Part shown: positions 57,348 to 64,000 of the stretch, one piece after another
Numbering within the stretch: position 1 is the first letter of the stretch
Layout: the number at the start of each line of letters is the position of its first letter
DNA from: Siphonodentalium dalli
Lineage: Eukaryota; Mollusca; Scaphopoda; Gadilida; Siphonodentaliidae
Length of the DNA stretch: 64,000 nt
Direction of reading: 5' to 3'
NCBI GenBank assembly: GCA_032622095.1
Contig: CP136066.1
Location: 63,084,609-63,148,608 of the forward strand
Made by a program: the position numbers and the translations under genes
The notes under the pieces: model-generated
Told to the model about the DNA's origin: nothing
The model's database searches: none
The model's input: only the letters and a program-made list of their open reading frames with translations

Positions 57348-58200
57348 AACAAAAAGAACCTTGGGACCGCCCGGGACCGCCCGGGCGGCCCCATGGGCCC
57401 GTGGATACTATATCTAGACGCTATAACGTAGCGACATACCCCACGAGGTCAACCTAGAAAATACTACTCTTTCGCTGGACTCAGGCCGGTGTTATTAACC
57501 CCTCAAAATCCGATAAAATGGTATATAAACAAAAAGTACATTGGGACCGCCCGGGACCACCCGGGAGGCCCCATGGGCACGTGGACACTACATATCGACG
57601 TAATAATGTAGATACATACCCCACGAGGTCAACCTAGAACATATTACTCGCTCGTTCGACTCCGGCCGGTGTTATTAACCCCTCAAAATCCGATAAAATT
57701 GTATATAAACAAAAAGAACATTGGGACCGCCCGGGACCGCCCGGGAGGCCCCATGGGCACGTGGACACTATATCTCGACGTAATAACGTAGAGACATACC
57801 CCACGAGGTCAACCTAGAAAATTTTACCCGCTCGTTCGACTCCGGCCGGTGTTATTAACCCCTCAAAATCCGATAAAATGGTATATAAACCAAAAGAACA
57901 TTGGGACCGTCCGGGGGCCCCATGGGCACGTGGGCACTATATATCGACGTAATAACGTAGCGACATACCCCAAGAGGTCAACATAGAAAATGTTACTCGC
58001 TCGTTCGACTCCGGCCGGTGTTATTAACCCCTCAAAATCCGATAAAATGGTATATAAACAAAAAGAACATTGGCACCGCCCGGGTGGTCCCACGTGCCCG
58101 TGGACACAATATATCGACGTTATAACGTTGCGACATACCACCTGAGGGCAACATAGAAAAATTTACTCGCTCGCTCGTCTCCGGTCGGTCATATTAACCC
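57348..58200. repeat. 180-bp GC-rich satellite, five copies
   Basis: TTGGGACCGCCCGGGACC begins units at 57361, 57541 and 57721 (exact 180-bp spacing), with shorter variants at 57901 and about 58071. Each unit holds a CCCGGG palindrome, CCCCATGGGC, a TCGACGTAATAACGTA segment, CATACCCCACGAGGTCAACC and GGCCGGTGTTATTAACCCCT then CAAAATCCGATAAAATGG. The minus-strand ORF 57863-58141 is a repeat artefact. GC content is much higher than the surroundings. Confidence 0.95.
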
Positions 58201-58204
58201 CATA

Positions 58205-60130
58205 TTTGGGGTACCTCGTCTTACAAGCAATTGTGCTGTCACTTCTGGAAATCACGAGTGCACATGGGGTGACAAGATAATCCAGTACTATACTATACAG
58301 ATATCGAAATATATAGGGACATAGTTTGACAGTTTATGTGATTTACTGCATCGCTGGTATTTTCGTTGTTGGAAATGTCGCTTAGAGTCTTGACTTTGCA
58401 ACAATATCTACTGCTAGTACAAGCAAATACCTCCCACCATTAAGCAGCTGACAAACTACAAGTGAAAAATCCACCAGTTTTCCATCTCCTTGTGTGCGAT
58501 ATATGAGTCATGGAAAATAATCTGGTAAATGTTAGAATACAAAATTCAACGAGTCTATTGCGTGTTAATGAAACCGAACGAACCTGTATGATGTGACGGT
58601 TTGATAATTTGCTGGATATATCCTCTTGCGAACTGGGCAGCAATGGCTATTGGTCAATGAGATCCATTTATATTTACTTTTAGAACGGTATACATGAGAC
58701 CCAATATATCAGTAGCTCCGTTCTTGTAACCACGCCTTGACGATAAAGGGTAGCTAACGATTCGTATCAACATGAGTTATTTGATGAGATATATATCCGA
58801 ATTGGTTGATTGGTTAATTCAGTTATTCGCGGTCGAATTTTTTTACAAATAGCCATATAGAGTGCCAGGTATGCTTAAAGTCGTGTTAGATTTAATATAA
58901 CCTACATAATTTCCTTATTCATTTCTCAAATTTAGTCAGACAGCCATCTGCATTAAATCAATCATGTTTATTGTGAAATAATTTGCACGACATGCCACCG
59001 ATTTCGAAGAACAAATCTTACTTGAACGCGAATGAATGCAAAATTGTCGATCCTCTCACTCGTGGGTACCAATCGGATTGTCATTTTTAATAGAACTGGC
59101 CTCTGTCACGTTTTGGCTTTGCATTGCGATGGTGGTGTTAATTGCGACATGACAGATTTTACAATTTCCATCCATATACCGGCCACCATATTGGCAGCCA
59201 TCTTGGGGTTAATATGTCATATAGTAACCCCCCGACGGCATGACATTATCGTACATACATATTATATCCAACCACGCTACATTATTGTCTTTATGCATTT
59301 CGAGAATATGACAAAAATCGGTTTCGATTAGTTTTGGACTAAACCAATTAAATATTTAATAACAAATTGGGGCCATGAGGTGCTTTGTATACCGGTTCCA
59401 CTCAAATGTTCTAGTCGATGGATCGGGATATATATACTACATAAAACTGTAGCAGTTTATCAACGGCCGTTGTGTTAGTTAAGCCATTTTGGCAAGTAAT
59501 CGTGCGTTTTTACAAATTTCACAATTCCCACATATATACCGGCCACCATATTGGCAGCCATCTTGGGTTATTAGGCCAGTTTTTAAACCAAGACAGAACG
59601 AAATTACCGTGTACACTAATTATCTCCACCCTTAATACATTATTTTCATTTTTGCCTCCCGGAAGAAGACAAAATGCATTTCAGATTAACTTTTTTGGGG
59701 GAAAATCTAAAATATGTTAAAAAATTGAGTCAGAATGTACACTATATACTATTTTTACTTTAATGCTCGACTATGTCGATCGAAACATATGTTAGAAATA
59801 CCTTAGCAGTCCACCAACGACCGTTGTGTTAATTTCGCAATTTGGCACATAATCGTGCGTTCTTTGTGCCTTACACCACAGCCTGACGCCTCTCAGTTTT
59901 AGGGGGAGGGTTGATTTTTCTGCCTTTGATAAAAAATAATGCGATCAACAGCGATAAGTGATATATTATAACGTAGCTAATTGGCAGCAGTTTCCCATGG
60001 TATAAAATAATTGGGCATAACTTCTTGCTTCTGATTTTATTAGAAACGAAAGACAACGCTTTGCGTGAATCCTCATATTCTTCCCACCCTAAATAGTATT
60101 TGACGTCACATGACGTCATGACTGTCAGTC
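58205..60130. other. Intergenic with paired YY1-like motifs
   Basis: No gene supported. Two direct copies of ACCGGCCACCATATTGGCAG followed by CCATCTTGGG lie at about 59178-59210 and 59540-59570. Around them AATCGTGCGTT (59503, 59851) and GTTGTGTTA (59468, 59823) repeat, so this is a tandem duplication of about 355 bp, like the units in the foldback arms. Confidence 0.55.
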
Positions 60131-60134
60131 CGAG

Positions 60135-60680
60135 ATTCAAAGTTCAAAGTTCAAATGTTTATTTCTCAAGTAAATCATGTTACATGATATTATGAGAAGA
60201 TAATACATAATTATGCAATACAAAACATGGTGTGCAACAGTGGAAAATGAGTTTTCAGTGTGAGGGGGTGGGGGGGGGGGGCTATTAAATATTTATATTA
60301 TATTATAGGGCATCACAATGTTGTTTGATGACATGCATCACTAAATCGCGCTATCTCCTCGAAACTGTTGGAGATATCGTGACTGAGTGCAGATATCATG
60401 CATTATTCGTAATTAACTCTTGCGTTTTGTATAAATGTGGAGAGTTTAATCAATATATTTTTGTTTTTGGAGTTAAACAATTTAGTAAAATTAACTAAAT
60501 TCGGATAATTTCGAAAGAATTTGGGAATATATTTTTTTCTCAGATAATCAAGCGAAGAGCATTGTAAAATACAATGATATTCATCTCGTACATACTCTAT
60601 CTTTCCGATTGGTATCATTCCATGATCCAGTTTCAATGGGAAGTCTGTGATTGGACAATGATTCAATGATTACATGTATT
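60135..60680 (-). pseudogene. 3' end of a LINE: C-terminal zinc region and tail
   Basis: On the minus strand, SNHRLPIETGSWNDTNRKDR then, after one frame change, VRDEYHCILQCSSLDYLRKK, YIPKFFRNYPNLVNFTKLFN and LIKLSTFIQNARVNYE to the stop at 60403 follow the C-terminus of a common LINE type in invertebrates (LPIETGRW, then GDEYHY-like and a Cys). The non-coding 3' part continues to about 60135 and ends in short tandem TTGAACT units (minus strand ATTTGAACTTTGAACTTTGA), a typical LINE 3' tail. The rest of the element is missing. It ends about 150 bp before GCNT gene 2. Confidence 0.7.
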
Positions 60681-60830
60681 ACCTTAACCTGTTTATCGCA
60701 CCATTTGCAGGTGTCAACATTGGACGATTATCTCTTATCAAAAGGTGTGAATATAGATTAGAAGTTCTCGCATAATTAGTAAATCGACTGCGCGTTATCT
60801 GGGAGACTGCATACACACATTCAGTATAGA

Positions 60831-61591
60831 ATGTTGCGTTACAAATGTGGAAGGGTGGCCAGGTATCGGTTTTGGACATTTAGTGTTCTGATTGCTGTTT
60901 TATTTGCGACAACCTCTTTGGTTGTCTTAATGTGTATGAGAAGTGACTTTGACTCGGTTGACTGTATCAAACTTTCTGATGTTAAATATATGGAGGACGA
61001 TCGATCCGTTTACTCGGTTGACTGTCGGCTGTTATTTAGGGGAGATGAGACAGAAGAAACTAGAGCATTCTCACTATTGAACACAGCCCACAGCGACGCA
61101 AACATGCGTCATGTTGATAGCAGTATACGACAAAAGCTCCATACACAAACTTGTTCTCAGTTCGTCAAATCGAGAGGCTATACCATGGAGAAAATAACGA
61201 CAGAGGAGAAAGGGATGCCAATAGCGTTTTCTTTGATGGTTTTCAAAGATTTTATTCAGGTGGAAAGACTTCTCCGTGCAATATATCGACCAACTAATCT
61301 ATACTGTATTCACGTGGATAAATCGTCATCAGAGATATTCAAGTCTGAAATAGCACTTCTTTCAAGCTGCTTCAATAACGTGTTTCTGTCGCCGCTCTCG
61401 GTGGATGTAAAGTGGGGCCAGTTCTCTGTTCTATTACCTGAAATAATTTGCATGAAAGAACTGTGGAAGAGAGGAAGAAACTGGAAGTATTTCATCAATC
61501 TCACGGGCCAAGAATTTCCACTAAAAACCAACTACGAGCTCGCGAGAATACTTCACGCTTACGGTGGGGCCAACGATATGGAAGCTGTCAG
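60831..61591 (+). CDS. Core-2 GlcNAc-transferase gene 2, first coding exon
   Basis: Starts at ATG 60831 and is used to 61591, where CTGTCAG/GTATGC is a donor (phase 2). 253 full codons. Residues 14-36 are a single hydrophobic segment after a short basic tail, the signal anchor of a Golgi type II protein. The lumenal part has the GCNT pattern: MPIAFSLMVFKDFIQVERLL (129-148), AIYRPTNLYCIHVDKSS (150-166), KWGQFSVL (194-201) and WKYFINLTGQEFPLKTN (218-234), with an N-glycosylation site NLT at 223. Cys 45, 65, 108, 159, 180 and 207 fit the disulfide-rich fold. The open frame runs on to 61733, but the family predicts a splice at residue 254. A next exon of the type seen at 9726 would fit in phase. 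The rest of the gene lies beyond the window. Expected role: branching of core-1 O-glycans. Confidence 0.9.
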
Positions 61592-64000
61592 GTATGCACA
61601 TTATTTGAACTTCAAGTTAGAAATTCAAGTTCGTCACCAAATTTGGATCCCCCGCAAACAAAATTTGTTTAGTAAGCTGCTGGTGCAGGTATTTATGCAC
61701 GAAATATACCCTCATTTTGACTTCGGGTCTTGATGACAGAGTGCTTGTTGATTGATATTTTCTCGGTTAGGTGATCTTGTTCGTGGTCATATCCCGCCAT
61801 TTTGAAATCCAAGATGGCCGCCGTTATCAATTTTGGATATTCCTTGTTTTATTAAATCACTCGATGTGACGTAAGTTTGGATTCTCTAGCATAAACATTT
61901 TGTTAACTTCATACATATACATATGCTACGGTCATAGACTAATATAAATGAAGGCAATTACTTGTAAAGAAAAACCATAATTTGAAAATTAGTCAAAGTT
62001 TGGGTAAAAATGCGCTTTTTCACATTTGGGTACATTCCGTTTGTTTTGTTTCTGCACATAAGAGAAAGTCTATGTCACTGTGGGGGAACATAAGAGAAAG
62101 TCTATGTCACTGTGGGGGAACATAAGAGATAGTCTATTTCACTGTGTAGGAACTTTTACATCGGAAGTTATTCTATTTCCGATATTGTGATGGTTCAGAA
62201 ATGATTTATTTTGATTATTTTGTGTACTGGAGCCATAACATCAGGATAAAATCACGCAAAATTAGATAACTAATGCATTAAACATTTCTGAATGAACAGA
62301 GCAGAAGTGTCTTGTTATCGAAAGCTGAACTTTAGATCACAATTCCCTCGGAAATAGCGAGTTATCATGTAATTACTTGCGCCAGTCTATTCTGGACGCA
62401 AGTAATGTTTTCGGTCTGTCCGGATCTCCGTTTCTTTGTTTCTTTGTTCGGATGGATGTCCTTCTGCCAATATGTTACATCTTACCGGAAGTACAGAATG
62501 TAAAGAATGCACACACGCTAATATTAAATTGTTGCACGAATTATATTTTAAATCCACATATATACACAAGAAAACCATAGTCAGAAATGGTAACGCCACA
62601 AAGATTATATTATTACATATAAATACAAATTATAAAAAATATATAAAACATTTTGATAACCATTGCGTTTAAACAAGTAATCCTTCAAATTATTACTAAC
62701 AAAGCAACTAAAGAACTGTGGGGTCACTCAACATATTATAAATAGTTGTACCAAACATTAGCCTCACCCAGGCTGCCTAGAAATCAATATTATTACACCA
62801 GTACCAAAGATCGTAGAGGAGAGTTAAATCTCTTATATCTGCCCCTATTAGAACAAATGTGAATCCCTATCTATGATATCCATTTATCTAAAAGTTGTAA
62901 AAAATTTAGTAATATCAATATACTGCGCAATATTCAATTTACCCCCCCCCCCCCATTTTTCTTTTAAAAATTAGGGTAAGATTTCACCTGGATAAGTGGT
63001 GGTTAGGAAAATCATTTTGGAACGGCCAAGCCTGTATTTAGTGTGTCTGACCTTTGCAGAATGAGGTCCCCAAACGGCCAATTTAATAACACTATACCGC
63101 AAGGTAGGCTAGGATAACTAAATTCACCTTACCCTGTGCGGCACTCTTTTTCGAAAAATGACCCCATTGAAGAAATCTGAACCCCGGTCATCCGAGGCCC
63201 ATCCATTCCAAATGCAAGCTATATAGGCCCAATGTTTCTTGAGAAGATATTGTTTTAAGAATTACTACGGAGGGAAACAGTTATGGTCCTGGCTTTGCAC
63301 CTATTTTATCTGATGAACTTATTTTAACAAATCTAATTGTGAGTCACCTAGGGAACATGCAGATCAAAATATATAAACGCATTTGGTCTTTAATATGGAT
63401 AAGAAAACAATTGTTGAAAGACAAATGGATAGACATCCCCAACAGATAGATCAATAGAAGAACTGCCTGACAGACAGAAGACAAATTCAATTCAAAATAC
63501 CCCCAATTTTTCTTCACCTGGATAAGTGGTGGTTAAAGGTACTCAATCCGATAAAACTCCTCTCAATTACTATTTCAATGGCTTCGGGGGTCAAAAATAT
63601 TTGATTCGAGTTGACGAAGTCACCCATCAAAGCTCAAAATTGTTTGATATCTATTTTAGAAATCTATTATTTTTCATCATCGGAAATACTTTCTGGCCCA
63701 GAACACAGTCAAAATTGCGTTATTATTACCAATTGATTTTACAGTTATACATCCTTGTCTTTTTGAATAGTGTTTTGGTGTACACATCTTGAGCAGGTTA
63801 CGAAATTGGTGGCAATTATTAGTACTCATCTCGATGAAATAACAAATTTCAAAAATCAATATCTAATAACTCTGAACTTTGTTTGATGGGTTCCTCGACT
63901 CGAATGAAACATTTTTTACCCCCAAAAGCCAAAGAAATAGTAATATAGGACCCTCTGATCGGATTGTTGTTGTTGGAATCTATTGAGATGGGGACCCTCT
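61592..64000 (+). other. Start of intron of GCNT gene 2 / unassigned
   Basis: After the predicted donor no further GCNT exon is seen to the end of the window. A YY1-like inverted pair lies at 61795-61820 (CGCCATTTTGAAATCCAAGA, then TGGCCGCC). A hairpin CTTGCGCCAG...TGGACGCAAG is at 62379-62404. A poly-C run lies at 62941-62954. The segment TTTCACCTGGATAAGTGGTGGTTA occurs at 62985 and again at 63513. The open frames 62377-62672 and 63526-63792 are not recognised. Confidence 0.45.
62056..62151 (+). repeat. 32-bp tandem repeat, three copies
   Basis: ACATAAGAGAAAGTCTATGT followed by CACTGTGGGGGA is repeated at 62056 and 62088, with a third diverged copy at 62120. It lies in the predicted intron of GCNT gene 2. 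Confidence 0.9.

Noticed and set aside
57863-58141. 92-codon ORF
   Set aside because: It is a translation of the 180-bp satellite.
61592-61733. Extension of the GCNT gene 2 ORF past residue 254
   Set aside because: The extension does not match the family, and a good donor CAG/GTATGC lies where the family predicts a splice.

Overview
The window is nuclear DNA of an animal. It is AT-rich, the recognisable host genes are split by GT-AG introns, and most of the sequence is LINE, hAT, Crypton-like, foldback and satellite DNA. The mix (LINE ORF1 with zinc knuckles plus an SGNH esterase, Crypton-type recombinase remains, frequent ACATGTA words, several core-2 GlcNAc-transferase genes) suggests a marine lophotrochozoan, most likely a mollusc. 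No species can be named from the sequence alone.

Host genes: the only ones I can support are parts of two tandem, same-strand genes for a core-2 type beta-1,6-N-acetylglucosaminyltransferase (GCNT/C2GnT family, Golgi type II membrane enzyme). Gene 1 has its middle exon at 9726-9955 and its last exon at 21961-22265, joined in frame across a 12 kb intron; its first exon is not visible. Gene 2 begins with its first exon at 60831-61591 and runs off the right edge. The splice phases of the two genes are compatible, and the three exon types add up to about 430 codons, the normal family length.

Layout. 1-4.2 kb: foldback-type structure with inverted arms around a minisatellite. 4.2-9.7 kb: short repeats and a MITE-like element. 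9.7-22.3 kb: GCNT gene 1, its intron filled by inverted repeats, a hAT remnant, a LINE flanked by about 785-bp direct repeats, a 461-bp inverted-repeat element and a hairpin. 22.3-27.9 kb: tandem repeats. 27.9-29.2 kb: degraded L1/Tx1-type LINE. 29.2-36 kb: palindromic insertions, a 65-bp satellite, and a roughly 1-kb unit present three times, one copy split by a reverse-strand Jockey/CR1-type LINE with an open reverse transcriptase frame. 36.9-37.8 kb: intact ORF1/gag-like ORF. 40-46.9 kb: reverse transcriptase scrap, then a LINE with ORF1 (zinc knuckles, esterase), two related spacer ORFs and an endonuclease, its ORF1 split by an element whose ends are inverted 16-bp repeat arrays. 47.7-48.9 kb: Crypton-like tyrosine recombinase pseudogene. 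49.1-50.9 kb: hairpin elements and tandem repeats. 51.2-57.0 kb: giant foldback element with arms of about 1.5 kb carrying many YY1-like motifs. 57.3-58.2 kb: 180-bp GC-rich satellite. 60.1-60.7 kb: LINE 3' end, just upstream of GCNT gene 2.

The most unusual content is (i) the foldback structures whose arms repeat an AAGATGGCGGC-like motif, matching the YY1 consensus, in mirror orientation; (ii) long near-perfect palindromes present as several dispersed copies; and (iii) the 1.4 kb element with 16-bp tandem repeats as termini. No CRISPR array, rRNA, convincing tRNA, operon or prokaryotic feature was seen.
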